43,145 nt of DNA from UM-FILTER-40-17 sp032251335 (GTDB lineage Bacteria > Bacteroidota > Bacteroidia > Flavobacteriales > Flavobacteriaceae). The translations under genes and the position numbers were made by a program. Shown here one piece after another: positions 8,128 to 17,422 of this stretch (positions are counted from its first letter, which is position 1; each line of letters opens with the position of its first letter). The stretch is taken from assembly GCA_032251335.1 (NCBI GenBank), contig JAVVDW010000020.1, positions 1-43,145 on the forward strand, given 5' to 3'. The notes beneath the pieces were generated by a model that was not told the origin of the DNA, did no database searches, and was given only the letters and a program-made list of their open reading frames with translations.

Positions 8128-8832
8128 ATGCCGGAAAACCTTCCCTTCATTGCCGCTTTATTGGCATCAATGCTCCATGTCATCGCCGGTCCGGATCACT
8201 TGGCAGCCGTGATGCCGTTTGCCGTAGAAAGCAAACGAAGTGCTTGGAAAATTGGCGTGTTTTGGGGATTTGGTCACTTGGCAGGAATGCTCAGTATCGG
8301 CTTATTGTTTATGATATTTAAAGAATTTATTCCCATAGAAGCCATCTCAAGTCATAGTGAAAAATTAGTGGGATTTGTGCTGCTTTTTATCGGATTTTGG
8401 TCTTTCTACAAAATTTTCAAAAAATCGGACAAGCACAAACATGTACACATCCATGCTAATGAATCGAAAGCCATACACAGCCACGACCATCTGCACGCCT
8501 CCCACGCTTCTCACGAACACCACCACCAAAAGCCTGTAAGACAAAGTTTTACTGTATCTTTCTCTGTTGGGTTTTTACACGGCTTGGCCGGCGTGGCACA
8601 CTTTATACTGTTTTTACCGATGTTGAGTTTTGTAAACCCATTTGACGGCCTTTTCTATATGATTGGCTTTGCACTAGGCGTCCTGTTTGCCATGTCGGGT
8701 TTTACGTTTGTGGTTGGCCGCATCGCTGTTTTTTCGAAAAGCGAGCACAACGAAGTGTTTTTTAATGGCATCCGACTTACAGCGGGCTTATTCGCTGTTG
8801 TGGTAGGGACTTATTGGTTGTTTTTAAATTAG
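8128..8832 (+). CDS. probable nickel permease (UreH/NiCoT-like) with His-rich loop
   Basis: 234-residue inner-membrane protein, probably importing Ni2+ for the hydrogenase. Helix 1 carries HVIAGPDHLAAVMPFA (H17, D23, H24), comparable to the H-x-x-x-x-(D)-H metal signature of NiCoT and UreH-type permeases. GFGHLAG (H50) and GFLHGLAGVAH (H151, H158) lie in later helices. Residues 103-133 form a cytosolic or periplasmic loop with more than a dozen His, typical of metal buffering. About six hydrophobic segments are visible. It converges on hypE with overlapping stop codons (8829-8832). A TAAATTTG -7-like box lies at 8098-8105. The hydrogenase context supports nickel; cobalt or a general TauE/SafE-like role cannot be excluded from sequence. 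Confidence 0.8.
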   Translation: MPENLPFIAALLASMLHVIAGPDHLAAVMPFAVESKRSAWKIGVFWGFGHLAGMLSIGLLFMIFKEFIPIEAISSHSEKLVGFVLLFIGFWSFYKIFKKSDKHKHVHIHANESKAIHSHDHLHASHASHEHHHQKPVRQSFTVSFSVGFLHGLAGVAHFILFLPMLSFVNPFDGLFYMIGFALGVLFAMSGFTFVVGRIAVFSKSEHNEVFFNGIRLTAGLFAVVVGTYWLFLN

Positions 8833-9842
8833 CAAATACGCGGCAGCTGTTCACCCACCAAAGGACTTACAATTCTCTTACCGCCTATCATACTTTCCAT
8901 GACTACTTTTTTGGGATGTTCTGTGGTAAATTCCCCGATGATAGCGGCCGCTTTCCCTTTCTCGTCGCAGTGCATCATCTCCAAAACAGCCTCTGCTACC
9001 GAAGCATCAACGACGCTGACAAAAACACCTTCATTGGCCACGTACAACGGATCCAACCCGAGCATCTCGCAGGCGGCAGCCACCTGTTTTTCGATGGGGA
9101 AAAATCTTTCGCCTAAGGCGACTCCCAAATGGGTGTCTGCGGCAATTTCGTTGAGTACCGTAGCCAAGCCACCGCGCGTTGGGTCGCGAAAGAGTTTGAT
9201 GCCGCTTCCAAAAGTATCCAGCAGCTTACTAACTATAAAATTGAGGTTTGTCGTATCACTTATAATCTCCGTTTCAAATTCGAGTCCTTCACGCTCGCTC
9301 ATAATCGCCATGCCATGTTGTGCCAAATAACCGTTGATGATTATTTTATCACCCGATTGAATCCGGCTTACATCAATGGCAGCTTTGGGATGTTTACGAC
9401 CAAACCCTGTGGTGTTGATAAAAATCTTGTCGCCTTTGCCTTTTTCCACCACCTTGGTGTCTCCTGTGATGATTTGCACCCGGCTTCTCTTTGCTGCTTC
9501 GCTTACAGATTTTACGATAGCTTCAAAATCTGTAAGAAGCAGTCCTTCTTCTATGATAAACGCCAAGGAAAGGTACTGCGGTATGGCACCACACATTGCG
9601 ACATCATTTACCGTTCCATTTACAGCCAATTCGCCTATGTTTCCGCCCTTAAAAAAGATGGGGGTAATCACAAAACTATCTGTTGAAATGGCAATTTCTC
9701 CATTTAAATTCACTATGGCACCATCGTGTTTCTTATCGAGATAGGGATTGCTAAACGTTTTAAAAATATAGGTATCTAACAATTCTCTGGTCAATTCGCC
9801 ACCACTTCCGTGTCCTATGTGAATGTTTTCTAACTTGCTCAT
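8829..9842 (-). CDS. hypE: hydrogenase maturation protein HypE
   Basis: 337-residue enzyme of the PurM/AIR-synthase fold. With HypF it converts a carbamoyl group on its C-terminal cysteine into a thiocyanate, the source of the cyanide ligands of the [NiFe] site. The essential C-terminal PRIC tail is intact (residues 334-337). GHGSGG near the N terminus, ATP-binding segments such as DPTRGGLATVLNEIA, and VANEGVFV are family signatures. Its start overlaps the hypD stop by 4 nt (ATGA type), indicating translational coupling in the order hypF-hypD-hypE. It is the last gene of the minus-strand hydrogenase operon. Confidence 0.97.
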   Translation of the reverse strand: MSKLENIHIGHGSGGELTRELLDTYIFKTFSNPYLDKKHDGAIVNLNGEIAISTDSFVITPIFFKGGNIGELAVNGTVNDVAMCGAIPQYLSLAFIIEEGLLLTDFEAIVKSVSEAAKRSRVQIITGDTKVVEKGKGDKIFINTTGFGRKHPKAAIDVSRIQSGDKIIINGYLAQHGMAIMSEREGLEFETEIISDTTNLNFIVSKLLDTFGSGIKLFRDPTRGGLATVLNEIAADTHLGVALGERFFPIEKQVAAACEMLGLDPLYVANEGVFVSVVDASVAEAVLEMMHCDEKGKAAAIIGEFTTEHPKKVVMESMIGGKRIVSPLVGEQLPRIC

Positions 9843-10936
9843 ATTTTGACATTTGGTTGTTGGGCAAAATGATAATAGGCTGCGCAGGCACCTTCCGAGG
9901 AAACCATGGGTGCGCCCAAAGGATTTGCCGGTTTACAAACATTTCCAAACTGACTGCACTGATGTGGTTTTTTGATACCTTTCAAAATTTCACCTGCAAT
10001 ACACAACTGGTTTTCAGGTGATTGTAAGTGTTCAATATCAAACTTAGCAGCTGCATCATATTTTTTATAAGCGGGCGTCACCACATAGCCGCTGTTTGGT
10101 ATTTTACCAATACCTCGCCATTCGCGATCACCTACTTCAAATACTTTTTTAATGACATCCTTAGCCGCTTTGTTTCCTTCCGGTTTCACAACCCGCGCAT
10201 ACTGATTTTCCAATTTCGCTTCTCCTTTTTCCAACTGATTTACAGCCATATAAATCCCTTGTACCAAATCTAGCGGTTCAAAACCGGTGACTACGATGGG
10301 AATTTTATACCGCGCCACCAAAGGATAATACTCTTGAATGCCCATGATGGCACACACATGGCCTGCTGCCAAAAAAGCGTCAATCTTACAAAATTCGTCT
10401 GTGAGGATGGCCTCCATAGCCGGTGGCACCAAAACATGAGAAGTTAAAATGGAGAAGTTATTCAGCCCTTCTTTTTCCGCATGCAACACCGACAGCGCGT
10501 TTGCAGGTGCCGTTGTTTCGAAGCCTACGGCAAAAAAGACGACTTCTTTTTGCGGGTTTTGACGGGCGATGGAAACCGCTTCAATCGGAGAATACAAGAT
10601 GCGGAGATCTCCTCCGTTTGATTTGGCTTCCTGTAAACTTTTTTTGCTCCCCGGCACGCGAATCATATCTCCAAACGAACAAACAATCACCCCTTTTTCC
10701 AACAAGGCGACGGCTTTGTCTATTAAGTTTACCGGAGTCACACATACCGGACAGCCCGGTCCGTGAATCATCCTAACGTGTTCGGGCAACATTTCCAAAA
10801 TACCATTTCTGACCAAACTATGCGTCTGTCCGCCACAAATTTCCATGATATTCCAGGGTCGCGTGGCTAATTTTCGCAACTGTTTTAAAAGGCTTTGCGT
10901 GGCTTCTAAATTCCTGTATTCTTCTAAATATTTCAT
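9839..10936 (-). CDS. hypD: hydrogenase maturation protein HypD
   Basis: 365-residue iron-sulfur protein that, with HypC, carries the Fe(CN)2CO unit during assembly of the hydrogenase active site. CGGQTH (C34-H39) and GPGCPVCVTP (C62, C65) are the conserved HypD motifs. The C-terminal part has the cysteines expected to hold the [4Fe-4S] cluster (CIAGEILKG, QCSQFGNVC, GACAAYY). Length is normal for the family. It overlaps hypF upstream by 4 nt (10933-10936) and hypE downstream by 4 nt, so the three genes are coupled. Confidence 0.97.
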   Translation of the reverse strand: MKYLEEYRNLEATQSLLKQLRKLATRPWNIMEICGGQTHSLVRNGILEMLPEHVRMIHGPGCPVCVTPVNLIDKAVALLEKGVIVCSFGDMIRVPGSKKSLQEAKSNGGDLRILYSPIEAVSIARQNPQKEVVFFAVGFETTAPANALSVLHAEKEGLNNFSILTSHVLVPPAMEAILTDEFCKIDAFLAAGHVCAIMGIQEYYPLVARYKIPIVVTGFEPLDLVQGIYMAVNQLEKGEAKLENQYARVVKPEGNKAAKDVIKKVFEVGDREWRGIGKIPNSGYVVTPAYKKYDAAAKFDIEHLQSPENQLCIAGEILKGIKKPHQCSQFGNVCKPANPLGAPMVSSEGACAAYYHFAQQPNVKI

Positions 10937-13194
10937 AGTTTTCGGTTGATATGAAGATGATACATCAGTTGGCCTAAGGCGATATTTTCATCATTGGGAG
11001 GTACTGCTTCATGAAAAAACAAGGCTACATGATTTGGCGCCAACGTCCTTAGAAAATCAACCAAAATGGTGTTTTGAAAAACACCTCCGGAAAAGGCTAT
11101 TTTTTGATAGCCCGATGCCCCGGCAAAATCTAAGATGTAGTTGGCCAATGTAAAGATGAAATTCGCAGCAATTTGTGGTTTTGGCACTCCTCTGTTGAGT
11201 TCATTGCAGGCAAATTGAAGTATATAAGATCCGGAAAATGCATCTTGAGCATGGTTGAGATAATTGACACAATTTTCAAAATTGGCTTCAACAATCAAAT
11301 TTTCCAACATCATAGCTGCCTGGCCTTCATAAGTATTGTAATCGGTCAAATCTAAAAGAGCGGCAACGGCATCAAAAAGCCTTCCCACCGAAGACGTTTT
11401 GAGGTTGTTTGGTCGTTTCATGCTTTTGTAGAAGTTGTATTCAGCAGGTGTGAACTTAGAACCGGTTTTGCAATCGACATTATCTTTGGATAGCGACAGC
11501 AATGACAAGCGAGGTTCTTTGGCCATTTTATCGCCGGCCAACCAATCAAAATATTCCAAGTGATGGATTCTTTCTATGCTTTGATTTTGGTATGAAAAAA
11601 ATTCGCCACCCCATATCTGTCCGTCATCACCGTAACCCGTTCCATCAAAGACAACACCTAACACGCGATCATCAAACAGCTGATGTTCGCCCAAGACCGC
11701 TGCAAAATGTGCTTGGTGATGCTGAATGTCAACTTTTGGGATGCGCCACTGTTCCGCAAGTGTTTTTGCTTGCCTGTTGCAATTGTAAGACGGATGTTTG
11801 TCTGTGAGCAAAACTGTCGGTTTTGTGTTGAAAACGGTTGCGTAATTGTCTATGGTTTGCGAAAATCTTTTATAAACTTCATAATTTTCCAAATTGCCCA
11901 AATAAGCACTTACATAGGCATAGGTATTTGGCATAAAAGCAATGCTGTTTTTGAGGTCGGCACCCAAAGCCATCGGTTTATTGGTTGTGCTTTTTATGGG
12001 TTTTAAATAGTTGGGTGCATAGCCTCTGGCACGCCTTAATAATATAGGTTTCTGACTGGTTTTTGAAAATTTAACCACCGAGTCATCTTGCGGATGGATG
12101 ATTTTCAAGTTGTGGCAAAGAAAAAAATCGGCTACACCGTTCAGTTGAGAATGTGCCTCTTGATTTTGACTCAAAATTGGAGAACCGTGTATGTTTCCGC
12201 TGGTGGCTATTAGCGGAAAATCTACTGCGGTTGCAAGCAATTCCAAAATGCCCGTGGTGGGCAGCATCACGCCCATCTGCTGAAGTCCGGGGGCTATGAT
12301 GTGTAGTGGTAAATTCCCGTTGTAATTCTTAGAAGATAACAACACTATAGGACGCGCAGGCGATTCTAGAATTTTTCTTTCGGCAGTTGACAACTGAAAA
12401 GACTGTTCCAAAGCCTGCATATCTTTAAAAAGCACCGCCAGAGGTTTTTCCGGCCGCTGTTTTCTTGTTCGAAGTTTGGCAATAGTGTTTGCATCATCGG
12501 CACGGCAACAGAGCAAAAACCCGCTATTGTTTTTTACGGCGCATATGTAATGCGCTGACAACTTTTTGGCAATCTCAGTGAACATGTTTTTTTGTGCAAT
12601 GGGCAAAGTGTTCCCTTTGTTGTCAAATAATTGCCATGAAATACCACAATCCGGACAGCTGTTTGTTTGAGAGTGAAACCTGCGGTTCGCCGGATCTTCG
12701 TATTCATTTCTGCACGACGGGCACATGGAAAAATCATCTGCGGTGGTATGTTCCCTATCGAACGGAAATTGCTGAGTAATAGACCAACGCGGCCCGCAAT
12801 GCACACAGGTTGTAAAAGCATACCCAAAGCGCCTGTTGTTCTGGTCGTGAATTTCAGATGTACAGTTTTCACAAATGGCAAAGTCCGGCGTCAAAAGTGC
12901 GTTTAGTTGTGTGCCTTTTGTTGAAGGTTTTATCAAAAAATCTGGCATTTCTGTCAAGGGAACTTCTCGGACTTCGCAGTTGGTAATAGCGGCCAGTGGT
13001 GGTGGATGTTGCAAGAGCACATCTGTAAATTTTTGAAGGGCAGTTGTTTCACCTGTAGCCAAAATAGTGACCCCTTGTCCATCGTTCTGAACCTGGCCTA
13101 CGATGTGCGTTTTTCGCGCCAAACCATATACAAACGGTCTAAACCCGATACCTTGTACGAGGCCGTTGACGGTTATATGGATAGATTTTCGCAT
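10933..13194 (-). CDS. hypF: carbamoyltransferase HypF
   Basis: 753-residue multidomain enzyme that makes the carbamoyl donor for HypE from carbamoyl phosphate and ATP. Domain order is as expected. An acylphosphatase domain occupies about residues 1-90, with GIGFRPFVYGLA (R19) and QNDGQG (N37). Paired zinc fingers follow, with CENC, CVHC, CPSC and CPDC (about 109-185). Then come a YrdC-like domain and a C-terminal Kae1-like domain with HHQAHFAAVL and VFDGTGYG. All key motifs are intact and the length matches full HypF. It begins 40 nt downstream of the endopeptidase gene on the same strand and overlaps hypD by 4 nt. Confidence 0.97.
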   Translation of the reverse strand: MRKSIHITVNGLVQGIGFRPFVYGLARKTHIVGQVQNDGQGVTILATGETTALQKFTDVLLQHPPPLAAITNCEVREVPLTEMPDFLIKPSTKGTQLNALLTPDFAICENCTSEIHDQNNRRFGYAFTTCVHCGPRWSITQQFPFDREHTTADDFSMCPSCRNEYEDPANRRFHSQTNSCPDCGISWQLFDNKGNTLPIAQKNMFTEIAKKLSAHYICAVKNNSGFLLCCRADDANTIAKLRTRKQRPEKPLAVLFKDMQALEQSFQLSTAERKILESPARPIVLLSSKNYNGNLPLHIIAPGLQQMGVMLPTTGILELLATAVDFPLIATSGNIHGSPILSQNQEAHSQLNGVADFFLCHNLKIIHPQDDSVVKFSKTSQKPILLRRARGYAPNYLKPIKSTTNKPMALGADLKNSIAFMPNTYAYVSAYLGNLENYEVYKRFSQTIDNYATVFNTKPTVLLTDKHPSYNCNRQAKTLAEQWRIPKVDIQHHQAHFAAVLGEHQLFDDRVLGVVFDGTGYGDDGQIWGGEFFSYQNQSIERIHHLEYFDWLAGDKMAKEPRLSLLSLSKDNVDCKTGSKFTPAEYNFYKSMKRPNNLKTSSVGRLFDAVAALLDLTDYNTYEGQAAMMLENLIVEANFENCVNYLNHAQDAFSGSYILQFACNELNRGVPKPQIAANFIFTLANYILDFAGASGYQKIAFSGGVFQNTILVDFLRTLAPNHVALFFHEAVPPNDENIALGQLMYHLHINRKL

Positions 13195-13234
13195 GTGTTA
13201 GGTTCTAAATCGAGGTTAGTTGAAGGCAAGCTTA

Positions 13235-13759
13235 CTATGCGTTGCGATGTGCTATAAGATTAAAAATTTTTTGCGGCAAATATTTGAGTGCTTCACGCAC
13301 CGAAGCTGACAAGCTTACCGACATGGGATCTATTTTAGAAATTGAAATTGTAAACAGAAACATATTGGGTGTTTTTTCTAAAATATATAAGGCTTCAATC
13401 ATGTCTTTTAAACCGACGTCGTGTACGCTGAGCGCACTGGGAAAATCTGATGCAAATTTGGGCTTTATCAAACTGATGGTTCCATCCGGTTTTCCGTCCA
13501 TGGTGGCATCGATAAAAATGACGTTTTTGTAGGATTCTATACAATTGAGCAATAAAAAACCACCCGTACCACCATCCAAAATATCCACATTTTCAGGCAG
13601 TTGCTCTTCAGACATTTGCCGTATCAAGTGAACCCCCACGCCTTCGTCTCCCATCAGGTAATTGCCCACGCCCAAAATGAGTGTGCACTCCGATTTGTCT
13701 TTTTCAAAAAAATAGGCATCGCTGCTAATCGCCAAGGGTGAAGTGTTTGTTGGTTGCAT
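13235..13759 (-). CDS. hyaD: hydrogenase maturation endopeptidase (HyaD/HybD family)
   Basis: 174-residue nickel-dependent protease that trims the C terminus of the large subunit after nickel insertion. The expected metal ligands are E39 (GDEGVG), D62 (LDGGT) and H113 (HDVG), and the core begins at CTLILGVGNYLMGDEGVGVH. Compared with HybD-type proteins it carries about 24 extra residues before the core, including SPLAISSDAYFFEKDKSE; no internal ATG offers a shorter start. It lies between hyaC (10-nt gap) and hypF (40-nt gap). The cognate substrate is the adjacent large subunit, which still has a cleavable C-terminal extension. Confidence 0.93.
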   Translation of the reverse strand: MQPTNTSPLAISSDAYFFEKDKSECTLILGVGNYLMGDEGVGVHLIRQMSEEQLPENVDILDGGTGGFLLLNCIESYKNVIFIDATMDGKPDGTISLIKPKFASDFPSALSVHDVGLKDMIEALYILEKTPNMFLFTISISKIDPMSVSLSASVREALKYLPQKIFNLIAHRNA

Positions 13760-13769
13760 ACTTTTTTAT

Positions 13770-14501
13770 TTACATCTCGGGTTCTTTCTCCGTTTTTGCT
13801 TTTGACGCTTTCTTTTTAAACCTTTCTTTTGCAACAAACTTATAGCCCCCAAACATGGAAGAGACCTCTCCTCTACCCTCAAGCCAGTCGTGGTAGAAAA
13901 CAAGATAGACATGAATCAGTGCAAAAAAGATAAAAATCCACATCGTAATATGATGAATCGCACGTGTCATAAACTCACCGCCCAACATGGGTGAAACCCA
14001 AGCAAATAATTTGGGGAGCCACCAAGTACTCATGTCTGCATAGAGCGAAAAGCCGGTAAAAACCATGACGAGTGCCATAAAAAACATCACTACATACGAC
14101 AAAATTGCTACGCTATTGTGTCCAATACTGATATCTTTTAGGTGGTGAACTTTTTTGTTTTGAAGCAAAACATCAACCATGAGTACGTGCCAAACATTTT
14201 GCCAAAACTCTTTCCTGAAAGGCCAAAAGGCGCGCCAATGCGCATATTTGTTTCCGACAAATGCCCAATAAACCCGCAACAGCATATTGAAGAAAAAAAC
14301 ATAGGCCGATGCAAAATGAATAAAACGGACAATGCCGAAATTTTGTACAAAAGTAGGCTCAACCCTAGACATTAAAGCGGGTGGATTGGCAATCAGAAAT
14401 CCGGTGAGTATCAGCAGTGTGACAGCCAAGACATTGACCCAGTGAAAAATTCTCACGGGCAATTGCCAAACCAATACGCGTTTAAAATTTCGTGTTTCCA
14501 T
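13770..14501 (-). CDS. hyaC: [NiFe]-hydrogenase b-type cytochrome subunit
   Basis: 243-residue integral membrane diheme cytochrome b that anchors the hydrogenase and passes electrons from H2 to the quinone pool. Four hydrophobic spans contain candidate heme ligands H20 (PVRIFHWVN), H62 (RFIHFASAYVFF), H183 (IHHITMWIF) and H197 (ALIHVYLVFYHDW). The C terminus is a basic, Lys-rich cytosolic tail. The family and the gene order small-large-cytochrome match group 1d respiratory hydrogenases. It starts 11 nt after hyaB and ends 10 nt before hyaD. Confidence 0.95.
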   Translation of the reverse strand: METRNFKRVLVWQLPVRIFHWVNVLAVTLLILTGFLIANPPALMSRVEPTFVQNFGIVRFIHFASAYVFFFNMLLRVYWAFVGNKYAHWRAFWPFRKEFWQNVWHVLMVDVLLQNKKVHHLKDISIGHNSVAILSYVVMFFMALVMVFTGFSLYADMSTWWLPKLFAWVSPMLGGEFMTRAIHHITMWIFIFFALIHVYLVFYHDWLEGRGEVSSMFGGYKFVAKERFKKKASKAKTEKEPEM

Positions 14502-14512
14502 CTTGAGGGGTT

Positions 14513-16246
14513 TTAGACATCACAACTTGATAGGTTATTTACCTGGGAGAGGTGTTTGCCGTGCTCGTCGTACAAATGCACCGCACAAGCGATGCAAGGA
14601 TCAAACGAATGTATGGTTCGGATAATTTCCAATGGCAATTCGGGATCTGCGACAGGTGTGCCAATCAGGCTAGATTCGTACGCAGACCTTTGTCCTTTGG
14701 GATCGCGGGGTGAGGCATTCCACGTGCTGGGAACAACCAGCTGATAGTTGGCTGTCTTTTGGTCTTTAATTTGAATCCAGTGCGCCAGGGCACCTCTTGG
14801 TGCCTCCATATAGCCAACACCTTTGGTTTCTGTCGGCCAGCTTGAAGGTTCCCACTTTTCTGTATTGGCCATGCGTTCATCGCCATTTTTGATGTTGTTC
14901 ATCAGGTTGTTATAGAATTCCATTGTCCAATTGGCAACCAATTGGGTTTCTATGCCACGTGCGGCGGTGCGTCCTAAGGTGGAGAACAAGGCATCAACCG
15001 GTACGTTTAAGTGTGCTAACGCAGCGTTTACCGCTTCTTGTATCTCCTGGTTGCCCCTGCCGTACCCGACCAATAAACGAGCGAGCGGCCCTACTTCCAT
15101 AGGCAAGCCTTTCCATCTTGGGGTTTTGATAAAACTGTATTTTTGCGTAACATCTAAATGTTCGTAAGGCGGTTTTGGCCCTGAATAGTTGATGTTGGTC
15201 TCGCCCGACCACGGGTGTTTACCTTTGTCATCGCCGTCGGAATAATTGAACCATGAGTTGTTGACAAACTCTTCTATTTCGCCGTTGTTTCTGTGATCTA
15301 CATCGTGTACTTTAGACAAATCTCTGTTAAGAATTACACCTTGCGGAAATTTAAAACTAGAAACATCTGCAAAGCCGTTTGTAGGGAAATCGCCGTAAGA
15401 CATATAGTTTCCAAATCCTTTGCCGATGCTTCCCCAATCTTTGTAGAAAGAAGCAATAGCCAACAAATCCGGAATATACACCTGTTCGATAAAGTCTTTT
15501 CCCTGTTGCAAGAGCTTGCCTACATAGGCAAGCCTTTCTGCATTCAAGCCACCCGGACTTTCTGTATTGATGGCACAAGCCATACCGCCAACTAGGTAGT
15601 TTGGATGCGGGTTTTTACCGCCAAAAATGGTATGGACTTTAACGATTTCTTTTTGCCATTCGAGTGCTTCCAGATAGTGAGCCACTGCTAGCAGATTTAC
15701 TTCTGCCGGCAGCTTCATTTGTGGATGTCCCCAATATCCGTTGGCAAATATGCCCAGCTGACCGCTTTCTACAAACTTAGTCACGCGTTTTTTAATATCG
15801 GAAAAATAGCCCGGTGAACTTTTGGGCCATGAAGAAATACTTTGTGCCAATTCAGAAGTTTTGGCCGGGTCTGCTTGTAATGCGTTGACTACATCTACCC
15901 AATCCAAGGCATGCAGGTGATAAAAGTGTACGGCATGATCGTGCATATACAAAGCGCCTTCCATGATGTTTCGAACCAATTCTGCATTGGGCGGTACGCT
16001 GATGCCGATGGCATCTTCAACGGCTCTTACAGAGGCCAAGGCATGTACGGTAGTACAAACTCCACAAGTGCGCTGCACAAAGGCCCACACATCGCGTGGG
16101 TCGCGTCCTTTTACAATGGTTTCAATACCTCTAACCATCGTACTCGAACTAAAGGCATCTACAATCACACCATCTTTGATTTCCGCCTCTATACGCAGGT
16201 GACCTTCAATACGGGTTATTGGGTCTACAACTATTCTATTTGCCAT
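14513..16246 (-). CDS. hyaB: [NiFe]-hydrogenase large subunit
   Basis: 577-residue catalytic subunit that binds the Ni-Fe(CN)2CO site and splits H2. The L1 motif RTCGVCTTVH supplies C61 and C64. The L2 motif DPCIACAVH supplies C551 and C554, with H557 as the last residue of the mature protein. Ile is replaced by Thr in the usual RICGVC. The predicted removed peptide (558-577) is 20 residues and contains an extra Cys (C575). RGIETIVKGRDPRDVWAF near residue 40 is typical of group 1 enzymes. It has no signal peptide and is probably exported by the Tat system with the small subunit. It lies 11 nt after hyaA and 11 nt before hyaC. Confidence 0.97.
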   Translation of the reverse strand: MANRIVVDPITRIEGHLRIEAEIKDGVIVDAFSSSTMVRGIETIVKGRDPRDVWAFVQRTCGVCTTVHALASVRAVEDAIGISVPPNAELVRNIMEGALYMHDHAVHFYHLHALDWVDVVNALQADPAKTSELAQSISSWPKSSPGYFSDIKKRVTKFVESGQLGIFANGYWGHPQMKLPAEVNLLAVAHYLEALEWQKEIVKVHTIFGGKNPHPNYLVGGMACAINTESPGGLNAERLAYVGKLLQQGKDFIEQVYIPDLLAIASFYKDWGSIGKGFGNYMSYGDFPTNGFADVSSFKFPQGVILNRDLSKVHDVDHRNNGEIEEFVNNSWFNYSDGDDKGKHPWSGETNINYSGPKPPYEHLDVTQKYSFIKTPRWKGLPMEVGPLARLLVGYGRGNQEIQEAVNAALAHLNVPVDALFSTLGRTAARGIETQLVANWTMEFYNNLMNNIKNGDERMANTEKWEPSSWPTETKGVGYMEAPRGALAHWIQIKDQKTANYQLVVPSTWNASPRDPKGQRSAYESSLIGTPVADPELPLEIIRTIHSFDPCIACAVHLYDEHGKHLSQVNNLSSCDV

Positions 16247-16257
16247 GATAATGGAAT

Positions 16258-17382
16258 TTAAAAGTCAATATTTTTATCATTTTCAATACCGCGATCTATA
16301 CGGCTTTTCACCTCTTTGCGCTTGGTGATGGTAGCGCCTATTGCATGTGCCGCAATACCACCCACAAGTGCTGCGCCGGCTATGGCACCAACTGTGTCAG
16401 CCGAAGCTTCTTTGGCAAAACCGGGTATATTGGTCAATCTTTCATAAAACGGCCCGTTATCCCAAAAATCGTCTTCGCTGCAACCGATACATCCATGTCC
16501 GGATTGAATGGGGTAACTGACCCCGTTGTTCCATTTGATGGTGCCGCAGGAATTATAGGTCATCGGACCTCTGCATCCTACTTTGTACAAACAATAGCCT
16601 TCTTTGGCATTTTGATCGTCGAAGGTTTCAGCAAACAAGCCGGCGTCGTAATAGGGCCTTCGGTAGCAGCTGTCGTGTACGCGTTTGGCATAAAACGCTT
16701 TTGGGCGACCCATTCTATCGAGTTCGGGTAATTTTCCAAAAGCCACGACGTGTACGATAATTCCGGCCATAACTTCGCCTATAGGCGGACAGCCCGGGAC
16801 GCGAATAATCGGTTTGTTTTTAACAATTTTATGAATGGGGGTCGCTTCGGTGGGGTTTGGTGCGGCCGCCTGCACACAACCGTTGGAAGCACAACTGCCC
16901 CAAGCGATGATGGCTTTGGCACCTGCCGCCGCTTCCAAAAAGGCTTCCTTAGCGGTACGCCCGGCTATACAACAGTAGTTCCCGTCATCGCCCAATGGGA
17001 CAGAGCCTTCCACGCAGAGGATATATTCGCCTTTGTATTTTTCCATGGTGGCGTGCTTGGCCGCTTCGGCTTGGTGTCCGGATGCTGCCATGAGCGTGAG
17101 TGTGTAGTCTAGGGATATTTTATCTAAAATAATATCCGCAACTATGGGATGGTCTGAGCGAATAAATGATTCGCTACAACAGGTACATTCCTGATAGTGC
17201 TCCCAAATCACAGGCAAACGATAACTCGTCTCCAAAGATTTGGCAATTTGTCCCACCATGCTTGTCTCCAAACCCATATAGGCCGCTATATAGGTAGCAA
17301 ACTTCATAAAATCGCGTCGGTTGTAACCTTGCTTTATGATGCTGTCATAGTAGGTTTCTTGAACAGCTGTTTTTGTGTCCAT
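16258..17382 (-). CDS. hyaA: [NiFe]-hydrogenase small subunit, O2-tolerant type
   Basis: 374-residue iron-sulfur subunit. Residues 21-35 hold a Tat signal (NRRDFMKFAT), so the heterodimer is exported folded. Numbering is offset by 49 from the standard Hyd-1 scheme, and all ligands align. The proximal cluster has C66, C68, C69, C164, C169 and C198, the six-Cys set giving a [4Fe-3S] cluster. The distal cluster has H236, C239, C264 and C270. The medial cluster has C279, C298 and C301 with P291 in place of a fourth Cys, i.e. [3Fe-4S]. A C-terminal membrane helix (about 331-350) anchors it beside HyaC. These features place it with O2-tolerant group 1d enzymes. It is the first gene of the minus-strand operon. 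Confidence 0.97.
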   Translation of the reverse strand: MDTKTAVQETYYDSIIKQGYNRRDFMKFATYIAAYMGLETSMVGQIAKSLETSYRLPVIWEHYQECTCCSESFIRSDHPIVADIILDKISLDYTLTLMAASGHQAEAAKHATMEKYKGEYILCVEGSVPLGDDGNYCCIAGRTAKEAFLEAAAGAKAIIAWGSCASNGCVQAAAPNPTEATPIHKIVKNKPIIRVPGCPPIGEVMAGIIVHVVAFGKLPELDRMGRPKAFYAKRVHDSCYRRPYYDAGLFAETFDDQNAKEGYCLYKVGCRGPMTYNSCGTIKWNNGVSYPIQSGHGCIGCSEDDFWDNGPFYERLTNIPGFAKEASADTVGAIAGAALVGGIAAHAIGATITKRKEVKSRIDRGIENDKNIDF

Positions 17383-17422
17383 AACTGATGTTATAATAAT
17401 TATTAAGTTAAGATAGAATATG

